Shown in pieces: positions 50,979 through 58,505 of a stretch of 64,000 nt of DNA. The stretch lies in NCBI GenBank assembly GCA_044348005.1, contig JBIKTR010000005.1, forward strand, positions 62,001-126,000, read 5' to 3'. The position numbers were made by a program, and so were the translations under genes. The DNA comes from JAJTHC01 sp044348005 (lineage in GTDB: Bacteria > Cyanobacteriota > Vampirovibrionia > Vampirovibrionales > JAJTHC01). Below the pieces are notes generated by a model. That model did no database searches and was not told the DNA's origin. It saw only the letters and a list, made by a program, of their open reading frames with translations. Each line of letters begins with the position of its first letter. Position 1 is the stretch's first letter.

Positions 50979-51020
50979 TCTAGGCTTTCTACTATAGTAG
51001 AAAGCCTAGACGCCCGTCAA
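50979..51020 (-). promoter_or_regulatory. lysC promoter with a perfect 32-bp palindrome over the -10
   Basis: On the minus strand TTGACG (51020-51015), 18 bp, TATAGT (50996-50991). A perfect palindrome with arms TCTAGGCTTTCTACTA covers 50979-51010 and is centred on the -10 region. It could be an operator, or a hairpin in the mRNA leader if transcription starts upstream. Confidence 0.65.
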
Positions 51021-51097
51021 GCCCCAGATGTCTAAATGTTTGGCACGGCTCCCTAACCATTTTGGTCAAATCTGGACTGGAAGCGAGAAGCTGGAGT

Positions 51098-51514
51098 CTA
51101 ACTGCCCCACCCCTGTCTTATAGTAGATGGTTTTAATTCCCCAGAAGTATTCTGTGCTTCAACGAAATCAGTAAAAGCTCTAAATACTTCTTCTGGGGGC
51201 CTCTTCCCAGTGCGAAAAGTCAGCTCAACGATTGCTTTAACAAAAACAGTAGATAAATTAGCCCCTGGTGATATTGTTGGAGAAAGCGAAGAAGGATTGT
51301 GTGACAATTCAGAAATTTGTGCTGCTGCGGAAAACAATAATCCTTCTATTTCAGATGAAGTCATAAAACGTGTGCTAGGTTGTATTGCAGTGATAAAATT
51401 TCTTGCTAAAATATTTTTTGGGTCTAGATAATTACCAACCCCACTGCGTTGGGTGGGCGTGACGCTTGGTTTGGGGCTGTAAGTGGTAGGGCTCAGGCTA
51501 AGGCGATTAAACAT
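51098..51514 (-). CDS. Hypothetical small protein, 138 residues
   Basis: Start at 51514: AAAGGA 8 bases upstream. A longer frame to 51670 only reads through the lysC remnant. The N-terminus MFNRLSLSPTTYSPKPSVTP leads to TQRSGVGNYL, the Ser/Pro-then-TQR pattern of several small proteins in this window. The rest is helical (FMTSSEIEGLLFSAAAQISE, LSTVFVKAIVELTFRTGKRP, EEVFRAFTDFVEAQN). No signal peptide or membrane segment. It lies downstream of a duplicated lysC promoter (51684-51713), which may drive it. The function is unknown. Confidence 0.6.
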   Translation of the reverse strand: MFNRLSLSPTTYSPKPSVTPTQRSGVGNYLDPKNILARNFITAIQPSTRFMTSSEIEGLLFSAAAQISELSHNPSSLSPTISPGANLSTVFVKAIVELTFRTGKRPPEEVFRAFTDFVEAQNTSGELKPSTIRQGWGS

Positions 51515-51530
51515 AGAAAATCCTTTGGGT

Positions 51531-51670
51531 TTACTGTTGAATGACGGTGACGAAGGGGGGAATCGTGGGGGTGGCAAACATGTTGGCCACGCCGTTGATT
51601 TTTTCGGTGTTAGAGAGTGAATAGCCCCCAAATCTTTGAACGAGCAAACGGTATTATACTGTTTAAACAA
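51531..51670 (-). pseudogene. Decayed copy of the lysC 5' end
   Basis: In one frame the minus strand reads RLLVQRFGGYSLSNTEKINGVAN and then stops (TAA at 51531-51533). The matching lysC stretch, RLLVQKFGGSSLADTDKIQGVAS, agrees at 16 of 23 residues. The beginning, equivalent to the lysC TTG-LeuLys codons, is at 51670, with about 5 bases lost after ACCG. DNA similarity continues upstream to about 51733. It is a fragment of a duplication, not a working gene. Confidence 0.8.
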
Positions 51671-51683
51671 GTTCAGATTTTTC

Positions 51684-51713
51684 AGTATAGTCGAAAGATA
51701 GTGCGTTCGTCAA
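51684..51713 (-). promoter_or_regulatory. Retained promoter in the lysC duplicate
   Basis: TTGACG (51713-51708), 18 bp, TATACT (51689-51684): same -35 and same spacing as the lysC promoter. The palindrome that covers the lysC -10 is not preserved here. Confidence 0.6.
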
Positions 51714-51821
51714 CCCTTAGACGTCTAAAGTTTCGGCTCTCTCGGTTGGGCGCTAGCCCTACGGAGCGACTATACATGAACGATTCTTTTCGGGTTACGG
51801 GGTCACGATGACGAGGGGCCT

Positions 51822-52172
51822 TCACGCATCGGGGGGGAGGTTATTGAGAATATGTCGTAAAACACTTGTAACACCTTCAACACCATACTTTTTAGCTAAT
51901 TGTTTATCAAGTCCTAAAATTGAGGAATGTAGTGCTTTGATGTTACCACCTCGTAACTGCAAAGCACTTTGCAAGGCTTCAAGTAATGTAGATCGCCATG
52001 TGGAGTCTGTTATATAATTTACATTGCTCCCTTGCTTGCAAGCTTCCGCCAATAATGTCTTTAGCCATCTTTCAGCCAAGTCAATTTCTCTCACCGTCTC
52101 ACCAGCATTTCCCACGCGTTGTGGTTGTGGGGTAAACGGTTGATGCGGTATGGGTGAGAGAAGCATATTCAA
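51822..52172 (-). CDS. Hypothetical small protein, 116 residues
   Basis: Unrecognised. The N-terminus MNMLLSPIPHQPFTPQPQRVG has the proline-rich stretch and QRVG that also occur in proteins at 20860 and 51098, which argues for a common family or export signal. From about residue 25 the protein is helical with REIDLAERWLKTLLAEACK and LEALQSALQLRGGNIKALHS, ending GVEGVTSVLRHILNNLPPDA. No membrane segment. An AAAGGCCGC stretch is upstream but no clean ribosome-binding site. It sits between the lysC remnant and tRNA-Asp; no neighbour suggests a role. Confidence 0.55.
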   Translation of the reverse strand: MNMLLSPIPHQPFTPQPQRVGNAGETVREIDLAERWLKTLLAEACKQGSNVNYITDSTWRSTLLEALQSALQLRGGNIKALHSSILGLDKQLAKKYGVEGVTSVLRHILNNLPPDA

Positions 52173-52315
52173 GCGGCCTTTCTGTTCTAAGGTACGTCAC
52201 GACTCAGTAGTCACTGTCGTGGTATCAGCTAAAAGGGGCGTCAAGCCAAAAATGTGCTAGCGTTGCCGAATTGTTACATAAATCGGCCTAACCTTTCCGT
52301 AAGGTCGCTATATTA

Positions 52316-52341
52316 AAATCCTCCGCTTAAGCGGAGGATTT
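52316..52341 (-). terminator. Terminator after tRNA-Asp
   Basis: AAATCCTCCGC and GCGGAGGATTT form an 11-bp stem around TTAA, followed on the minus strand by TAATAT. It lies 6 bp from the tRNA 3' end. Confidence 0.8.
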
Positions 52342-52346
52342 AATGG

Positions 52347-52420
52347 CGGGCCAGACGAGGCTCGAACTCGCGACCTCATGCGTGACAGGCATGCACTCTA
52401 ACCAACTGAGCTACTGGCCC
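52347..52420 (-). tRNA. tRNA-Asp (GTC)
   Basis: 74 nt. Acceptor GGGCCAG/CTGGCCC, discriminator G, anticodon stem CATGC/GCATG with loop CTGTCAC (anticodon GTC), T arm GCGAG-TTCGAGC-CTCGT. CCA is not encoded. On the minus strand a TTGCGT-N17-TTAAAT pair lies about 40 bp upstream. The downstream hairpin acts as terminator. Confidence 0.95.
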
Positions 52421-52618
52421 TTGTTGAGAAGTGGCTTTAGCAACTTCACTGAACTTATTTAATCGTGAACAGAACTTAAACGCAAGCTTTTTTTGAAATA
52501 GAGAGTAAAACCCACGAAAAAGGGTGTGTTTCGCTTTGGGGTTGTTTCAACAGTTAAAAAATCGACCTTTTTCTTGAAAGCCAAACACGCCCAATCGCAA
52601 GTTTCACGGCGTTTAAAC

Positions 52619-52667
52619 ATTGTGAACAGGCAAAGTGTTGCCTGTATACAATTATCCTGTTCACAAT
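52619..52667. promoter_or_regulatory. Operator-like inverted repeat
   Basis: ATTGTGAACAGG (52619-52630) is inverted at 52656-52667, 25 bp apart, enclosing an inner AGGCAA-AGTG-TTGCCT hairpin. It lies in the gene-free stretch 52421-52883, in which I see no convincing gene; the open frames there lack codon bias and start signals. Confidence 0.4.
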
Positions 52668-52883
52668 TATTATGTGTGGGAGTAAACCAGAAATACTTCG
52701 TTTCGAAAAGCTTAGCAAAACCGTCAGAATCTTTCGAACACTATATTATCCATTCTACAAACTATTACAATCTATATTGTACCAAAGTCTTTTGAATTGG
52801 CTATAAAAGAAAAGGTGTTTCTTTTACATGAGCCTCTTATCCTGTCAAAAAATAAGGATTCTCTTTACACAAGGGAAGCGTTA

Positions 52884-52952
52884 TGCACAAGAAAAGCCCA
52901 AAACGTGTGCAGATTAAATTGTATTGCACAAGAAAAGCCCAAAACGTGTGCA
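52884..52952. repeat. Two 28-bp direct repeats abutting the Fic stop codon
   Basis: Identical 28-bp copies at 52884-52911 and 52925-52952 (TGCACAAG ... CGTGTGCA), 41 bp apart start to start, with inverted ends TGCACA/TGTGCA so each can form a hairpin. The second ends at the base before the Fic stop codon. Confidence 0.85.
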
Positions 52953-54095
52953 TTACAGCTCAAGCGTTTCAGCAATCGTTTTCGCACCCACATTATGAAG
53001 TAAGTTATATAAATCGTTATTGATGTATAGCTTTTCTGTCCCCATAGGATAAATGCTCAACATCTTCAATTCAAGCAACTGTTTCAAGTATTTGTTAGCG
53101 GTATTACGATGAACACCTAAGACTTCTTCCACATAAACCCGCTTCGTATACGGATGACTAAACAAGTGATTCAATAGCTCGTGGCTGTAAACATTGGGTA
53201 GTTCACTACGGATTTTTATTTTATGTGCCTGCATCAATTCACGAATGGCATGAATCAACTGAATCGTTTGATAAGACGTTTGTTTCACACCTTCTAGCAT
53301 GTATAAAACCCATTCTTCCCACGAATCCTTTTCTCGTGCTTCCTGTAGCAAACGATAGTAATCTGCTTTGTTTTGATTGATGTAACGTGAAAGATAAAGA
53401 ATTGGCGTGTCTAGCAAGCCTTCTTTCACTAAATATAAAATGTTGATGATGCGTCCTGTACGACCGTTGCCCTCAAAGAAGGGATGAATGCTTTCAAACT
53501 GATGATGAATCATCGCCATTTTAATTAAGGGATCCCAATCACATAACGCCTCTTCATTGATGAAGGCTTCTAGGTTCTGCATATAGCGTAAAATTTCTTG
53601 CGGGTGCTGGGGCGGTGTGTAAATCACTTCCCCTGTTTGGTCGTTTTTAAGAACTGTGCCTGCTTGCGTTCTAAAGCCTGCATTATTGCCTTCTAGTTCG
53701 GCTTGAATGGCTTGAATATGGTTATTCGTCAACAACTGATGCGTTTTAACTGTATGGAATCCATTACGCAAGGCGGAGGCATACTGATGCACTTCCTTTG
53801 CTGAAATACTGGCATACTGCCCAAGTCTATGATTACTGCGATACAGTTCATCATGCGTGGTGATGATGTTTTCAATGGCGGAAGAATCTTTGGCTTCTTG
53901 AAGTGAAAGCGTGTTGATGAGGATGTCCTGATTAGGTATCGTCAAGGCAACGCCCTTAAGTTCTGCTAAGGCACGGGACGCTTCTTGTAGCTTTTTTAAA
54001 ACTCGTTTGCTTTCGAGTTCAATAGAGATAGGCAGTAAAGGCAAAGAGCTACCTTCAGGGTTGATGTGATCGTCATGTACCGTTTTTATAATCAT
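52953..54095 (-). CDS. Fic/DOC-family protein with C-terminal winged helix
   Basis: 380 residues. Fic enzymes add AMP, or related groups, to a hydroxyl on a target protein. The catalytic motif HPFFEGNGRTGR is at about 206-217 with the His nucleophile, acidic metal-binding Glu, and GNGR anion hole complete. An inhibitory helix motif (SSAIEN, S-x3-E-N) is upstream near 70-75, which marks class II, self-inhibited Fic proteins. The C-terminus (about 305-365, KRVYVEEVLGVHRNTANKYLKQL) is a winged helix-turn-helix. The layout matches Fic proteins that regulate themselves. It is monocistronic and surrounded by repeats in an A+T-rich stretch; recent transfer is plausible. Confidence 0.9.
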   Translation of the reverse strand: MIIKTVHDDHINPEGSSLPLLPISIELESKRVLKKLQEASRALAELKGVALTIPNQDILINTLSLQEAKDSSAIENIITTHDELYRSNHRLGQYASISAKEVHQYASALRNGFHTVKTHQLLTNNHIQAIQAELEGNNAGFRTQAGTVLKNDQTGEVIYTPPQHPQEILRYMQNLEAFINEEALCDWDPLIKMAMIHHQFESIHPFFEGNGRTGRIINILYLVKEGLLDTPILYLSRYINQNKADYYRLLQEAREKDSWEEWVLYMLEGVKQTSYQTIQLIHAIRELMQAHKIKIRSELPNVYSHELLNHLFSHPYTKRVYVEEVLGVHRNTANKYLKQLLELKMLSIYPMGTEKLYINNDLYNLLHNVGAKTIAETLEL

Positions 54096-54288
54096 GTGTA
54101 TCTAAAATCCCTTGTTTGCATCCTGTTTGATTGTAGCGTAAATATCAGTCAAAGGCAAAAACACGCCCCCTGTTTTTTAGGGGACGTTTTGGGGACACTG
54201 GGCATCGAAACGTATTAAAAACAGTCGAATTACATCAAACATTCAGACAAAGAAAAACCGCTAAAACCCAATAAAATCAGATACTATA

Positions 54289-54318
54289 AAACGGCCTATG
54301 GTCTCTTCGTTTTCGCTT
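54289..54318 (+). repeat. Dispersed intergenic repeat, degenerate copy D
   Basis: ACGGCCTATGGTCTCTTCG followed by TTTTCGCTTCA, matching the first third of copy B. The gap 54096-54346 otherwise holds no gene; a TTTTAGGGGACGTTTTGGGGACAC stretch near 54175 was seen but not assigned. Confidence 0.5.
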
Positions 54319-54346
54319 CATACCGCTTCAACATGTAAAAAAAATC

Positions 54347-54598
54347 GTGGGGTTTAGCCACTGGGCAAAGGGCTAAAAAATAGGGTATACTGAAAAAGAG
54401 TGGCTTTTTTCAAGAAGCCTTCACAACCCAGCACATTCCTTGAAAATCGAGTAAAAAAACCGACTTTCGTGGCCAGAAAACAGACTTTCGTGGCCAGAAA
54501 ACAGACTTTTGTGGCCAGAAAACGGACTTTTGTGGCCAGAAAACGGACTTTCGTGGCCAGAAAACGGACTTTCCGACACACGAAATTAGGCCATTTTT
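54347..54598 (+). repeat. Cassette 2: conserved leader, 5-unit 21-bp repeat array, conserved trailer
   Basis: Leader 54347-54405 (starting GTGGGGTTTA, with TATACT at 54386-54391 and GAGTGGCT at 54398-54405), array 54462-54566 of five 21-bp units with core TTTCGTGGCCAGAAA, then a partial unit and the trailer CGAAATTAGGCCATTTTT (54581-54598). It is paralogous to cassette 1 but on the opposite strand, and its units carry AAAACG or AAAACA where most cassette-1 units carry AAATCG. The GTG at 54400 is open here to 54672. It lies between the Fic gene and ispG. Confidence 0.85.
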
Positions 54599-54713
54599 AC
54601 ATCGCTTGCAGGGGGGGGCAGACGACTGGGTTGAAGTGTTTTGTGTTTTTTTATGGCATAATAAGGTCATAATAAATGGTGCCACTTTTCTGAACCCTAA
54701 AAGGTATTTTTCT

Positions 54714-55922
54714 ATGCCCTCTGAATCCTTCACGCCAACAGAAGCTCACTTTACCGATGAACTCTACACCCCTATGGCTAGCGATTGGCCTTCTGTTGCT
54801 GGGCGTCCGCCCCGTCGTGCGTCTAAAAAAATATGGGTAGGCCCCGTCGCCGTAGGCGGAGATGCCCCCGTTTCGATTCAAAGCATGTTGGTGAATGACA
54901 CCCGAGACGTCCAAGAAAGCATCACCCAAATTCAGCGCCTCGCGGATGCTGGGGTGGACATTGTGCGCCTTGCTGTACCTGATGCGGAAGCCGCAGAAGC
55001 CCTGAAATCAATCGTTTCAGCGTCTCCCGTGCCGATTGTAGCAGACATTCACTTTGATTATCGCCTCGCCTTGCAATCCGCAGACAACGGCGTACACGCC
55101 ATTCGCATCAATCCAGGTAACATCGGTTCCAAAGATTTTGTGCGTAAAGTGGTGGAAAAATGCAAGGAACGGGCCTTGCCCATTCGCATAGGGGTTAATG
55201 GTGGTTCGGTTGAAAAGGCCATTAAACTCGCGTATCCCAAGCAAGTTGAACGTCAATTGGTGGAAAGTGCCTTGCTTAATGCCCGCATTTTAGAAGACGA
55301 AGGCTTTGATCAATTCAAAATTTCAGTCAAAGCCAGCGACCCGTTGCAAGCAATTACGGCGTATCGAGAGTTGGCAAGGCGTTGTGACTACCCCTTGCAC
55401 CTAGGCGTCACCGAAGCGGGCACTTTAAAACGGGGCATTTCAAAAAGCGCTTTTGCCTTGGGAATGCTACTTTATGAAGGCATTGGCGACACCATTCGCG
55501 TTTCGCTGACGGCGGACAGTGTGGAAGAAGTCTTTGCGGGGCAAGAAATTTTGCGTAGCGTGGGCCTGCGTCAAGAAGGGGTCAACATTATTTCTTGCCC
55601 CGCGTGTGGTCGCTGTGAAGTCGATTTACACGGACTCACCACCGAAGTCGAACAGCTGGTGGCGAAGTTGGATGTACCGTTAACTGTGGCGGTGATGGGC
55701 TGTTTTGTCAACGGTCCAGGAGAAGCAGAGCATGCGGATGTGGGCATTGCGGGGGGAATAGGGCAGTATTACATTTTTCGTGGGGAAGACCGTATTCGCC
55801 GTGTGCCTGAAGCAGACGCCTTAGACGCCCTGAAAGAAGAGATCAATCGTGCCACAGACGAGTTTAAAAAAGCCAACCCCAATTGGCAGGGAAGTAAGCA
55901 GGCGCAAGTGATTAAGCGCTAG
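54714..55922 (+). CDS. ispG: 4-hydroxy-3-methylbut-2-enyl diphosphate synthase
   Basis: 402 residues from the ATG at 54714 (AAAAGG about 9 bases upstream); the open frame further upstream crosses non-coding sequence. IspG is the [4Fe-4S] reductase converting MEcPP to HMBPP in the MEP isoprenoid pathway. The TIM-barrel part has GGDAPVSIQSMLVNDTRDV near 45, VADIHFDYRLAL near 105, and IRINPGNIGSKDFV; the cluster domain has ISCPACGRCEVDL near 296 and GCFVNGPGEAEHADVGIAGG near 332, giving the three Cys ligands and the catalytic Glu. An extended N-terminus (about 25 residues) precedes the core. It appears to be a single-gene unit. Confidence 0.95.
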   Translation: MPSESFTPTEAHFTDELYTPMASDWPSVAGRPPRRASKKIWVGPVAVGGDAPVSIQSMLVNDTRDVQESITQIQRLADAGVDIVRLAVPDAEAAEALKSIVSASPVPIVADIHFDYRLALQSADNGVHAIRINPGNIGSKDFVRKVVEKCKERALPIRIGVNGGSVEKAIKLAYPKQVERQLVESALLNARILEDEGFDQFKISVKASDPLQAITAYRELARRCDYPLHLGVTEAGTLKRGISKSAFALGMLLYEGIGDTIRVSLTADSVEEVFAGQEILRSVGLRQEGVNIISCPACGRCEVDLHGLTTEVEQLVAKLDVPLTVAVMGCFVNGPGEAEHADVGIAGGIGQYYIFRGEDRIRRVPEADALDALKEEINRATDEFKKANPNWQGSKQAQVIKR

Positions 55923-55956
55923 GCGTCCCATGCTTGGTGTATTCTGCTCCAAAAAG

Positions 55957-55986
55957 TGACATGGGTTCTTATAATTTTTTTATAAT
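55957..55986 (+). promoter_or_regulatory. Putative promoter of the acidic protein gene
   Basis: TGACAT (55957-55962), 18 bp, TATAAT (55981-55986), 39 bp before the ATG at 56025. Confidence 0.5.
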
Positions 55987-56024
55987 GAAGGCAACGGTCG
56001 ATTCTTACCCATGGGAGCATATTC

Positions 56025-58505
56025 ATGATTTTCAGTAACAAAAACGACGCCCCTTCTGTCGAAAAAAAGGTGAATACCTTGGCGCCCGCCTTTAGTTACC
56101 CTAGAGTCAAGCGCCAAGGCAAATCCATTTATACAGAAGACGCTTCTTTTTATGAAAATACGCTTGACACTGATCTGGAAGACGACTTTACAGAAGTTGA
56201 ACCACCGCTAGACCTAAGGGTTGAAGCTCCTCCTTTAAATCTAAGTACTGAAAACTCAGAACTTTTCATTAAACCCAAGGTACAGCATTCACCTATTTTT
56301 GTTTTAGAAGATGAGTTAGATGAGAGTCCTGACCCCATCCAGCCTCTTTTTTTGCAAGACGCCAACCCCACCTTTGAACAGGCATCTTCGTTTTTAGATG
56401 CTTCTGCCATTGAAACAAAAACGGACTTTTCTGCCACGACTCAAGAAGCAGATCCTTATTCACTAGATGAGGCGATTGCCAAATTGGTTGGGTTTGAGAA
56501 AAATGTTTCACCAGAAGTACCTGATGAAATGCCCCCAACTGTTCTGAGTGAAATGCCCTCCCAATTTTCCAGTGAACCCCTAAGTCAAAGTGGGAATGAA
56601 GCCCCTTTTTCTGTTCCTAATACCTTCATAGAACGAGAAGTTGAGCCTGGCGCCAAAACAGTGCTAACCCAAGATGTTGAAGGCACCTTTGCTCAAATGG
56701 GGTTTGACAACGAACCATTAACGACCCCTCACGTGACGAAACCCGCCCCTGAAAAACGATCCCCCAAGGAAGAACGCTCGTTTCAAGATCGTACCTTGGC
56801 CTTTGAAGATGACGAGCACTATTATAATCCCCTAGCGATTGGGGAAGTTTTGCCCAGCTATAACCTTGCACAAACGCCAGTTGAAACCACCACACTGGAT
56901 GTGTTTGAAGACTTGTACGAGGCCGACATAGATTTGCAAGAAAGTTTTGCCGTTGCCCAAAAAAGTACGGAAGCCTTAGAAACCCTTTTTAGCCCTAGCC
57001 TAGTGACCCCTGCTGTTGTTGAGACACCAGCCTTGGTAAGTAATGCGATAGAAACAGCACCCCTCGTGGAACAAGCCACTGGCGTTGAAGCCTTCGAACT
57101 TGAAGAAGTCGACCCACAGGAATCGCGGTGGACTTTGCTTGAAGAAGAGATCCCTTTTGCCTATAGTTCTGCTGAAGAACCCCCTTCTTTCAATGAACCT
57201 GCCCCTTATGAACATTCTACAGTAGCACTGAATCACGAGTTAGACGCGTCATTGAATGCGTCTTTAGAAGACGTTTTTCTAGTGGATGATCAAGCCGAAG
57301 AGTTTTCTGAAACATTCGACTTACCTTCTCTAACGGTGCCGTCTGAGGCTCCTTCTAACGAAAATCCCTTTGATTTTTCACTCTTTTTGCAAGACAATCC
57401 TGAAGCGGATTCTCCCATTGTATTTCAGCAAAGTACAGATGAAGAACGCGCGATTATGGCCTCTCAACCCTTCCTCGCTTCAGAAGAAGCCGATAGTTCA
57501 ACTGAAATGTTTGAAGCAGTTCAACCCCTTGATTTTTCAATACAAAACCAATGGACTGTTGAAGACGAGGATGACTTACATTTAAACGTGGAGCCTTTTG
57601 TTTCATTTCAAGAAGAACCGAACGTTTTACTTGAAGAAGAACGTGTGGCTAACAGCAGTGAAAACCAAGCGGAACCAGTTACGGCGGATTTCGAGGTCGT
57701 TTCTAATAAAGACCCAGAACAAGACGCCCCCGCGGATAGTTTGCCAAATGACTTAGCGATAGGTCGTATTTCTGAAGACGACGGCTATGAAGAGAACGAT
57801 CTTCTTGAACGCTTGCTTCGAGAAGCCCATAGCGAAGAAACCTCCGTTCTAGACTTGTCCTTTCAAGATCTTCGCCAACTTGAAGAAGGCGAAGACCCCA
57901 TCTCCTCCCCTGACGCTTCTAGCTATAGTTACTTTTCAGTTGAAAGCGACAACGTCGAAGAAGAGTCTACAGCTTTTTTAGATACCGGTGTGTTTATTAC
58001 TTTGGAAGGCTTAGAAAACGACACTGCCCATGAATCAATTTCCATGAACTTAACACCCATACCCGCCACCCCAAAAAGTGATTCAACCCCTCAGCTCGTC
58101 CATTCCATGAATGCCGAAGATTCAGACGAGTTGGACGCCTTTTTAGAAGTCCCCAAAGCCAGTGAAGCCACTTTAGGGAAATATGCCACCTTGGCCTTAG
58201 AAGATTTAGAAGTGCTTGTTTCGCAACCCTTTCCTTGTGGTGAAAGTCACTTGTACTTGGTTCACGTGAATAGCGTGTATGCCATTATTGCGCTTAAGCA
58301 TCATAAATATGTGTTATTGCAAGCCTTTTCTAGCTTGCCTGAAGGCGTGGAACTAACAGGATCTACGGATGCCCCACAGGTCCAAGGCGACACGCTTCAA
58401 CTCACCTGGAATGCGTCTAGTTTTCACGAACACATTTTTGACTTACAGTTTGGCAGCTGGCATGCCTTGATTGTAGAAGACGCCACACGCATTAACGTGC
58501 TATAG
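56025..58505 (+). CDS. Large acidic low-complexity protein, 826 residues
   Basis: I do not recognise a family. Residues 1-700 are very rich in Glu, Asp, Ser, Pro and Phe, with short hydrophobic-acidic motifs such as PLDLRVEAPPLNL, EPPSFNEPAPYEH and LDASLNASLEDVFLVDDQ; this part is almost certainly disordered and strongly negative. The last 110 residues (from about GKYATLALEDLEVLVSQPFP) look folded, with beta-type alternation (SHLYLVHVNSVYAIIALKHH) and a final FGSWHALIVED. No signal peptide or membrane helix. GGGAGC lies before the ATG. It converges on the YkgJ-type gene with a 14-bp overlap. A scaffold role is only a guess. Confidence 0.65.
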   Translation: MIFSNKNDAPSVEKKVNTLAPAFSYPRVKRQGKSIYTEDASFYENTLDTDLEDDFTEVEPPLDLRVEAPPLNLSTENSELFIKPKVQHSPIFVLEDELDESPDPIQPLFLQDANPTFEQASSFLDASAIETKTDFSATTQEADPYSLDEAIAKLVGFEKNVSPEVPDEMPPTVLSEMPSQFSSEPLSQSGNEAPFSVPNTFIEREVEPGAKTVLTQDVEGTFAQMGFDNEPLTTPHVTKPAPEKRSPKEERSFQDRTLAFEDDEHYYNPLAIGEVLPSYNLAQTPVETTTLDVFEDLYEADIDLQESFAVAQKSTEALETLFSPSLVTPAVVETPALVSNAIETAPLVEQATGVEAFELEEVDPQESRWTLLEEEIPFAYSSAEEPPSFNEPAPYEHSTVALNHELDASLNASLEDVFLVDDQAEEFSETFDLPSLTVPSEAPSNENPFDFSLFLQDNPEADSPIVFQQSTDEERAIMASQPFLASEEADSSTEMFEAVQPLDFSIQNQWTVEDEDDLHLNVEPFVSFQEEPNVLLEEERVANSSENQAEPVTADFEVVSNKDPEQDAPADSLPNDLAIGRISEDDGYEENDLLERLLREAHSEETSVLDLSFQDLRQLEEGEDPISSPDASSYSYFSVESDNVEEESTAFLDTGVFITLEGLENDTAHESISMNLTPIPATPKSDSTPQLVHSMNAEDSDELDAFLEVPKASEATLGKYATLALEDLEVLVSQPFPCGESHLYLVHVNSVYAIIALKHHKYVLLQAFSSLPEGVELTGSTDAPQVQGDTLQLTWNASSFHEHIFDLQFGSWHALIVEDATRINVL

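Noticed and set aside
50957..51097. Lysine riboswitch or T-box upstream of lysC
   Set aside because: No conserved riboswitch core or T-box sequence was seen; the space holds only a promoter and a 32-bp palindrome.
52526..53003. Open frames of 89 and 68 residues before the Fic gene
   Set aside because: No ribosome-binding site, basic and Cys-rich composition, and they cross inverted and direct repeats.
54400..54672. 90-residue open frame from GTG over cassette 2
   Set aside because: The equivalent frame in cassette 1 stops after three codons. The similar KLSHF/KLGHF ending comes from the conserved trailer DNA. A protein is possible but not supported.
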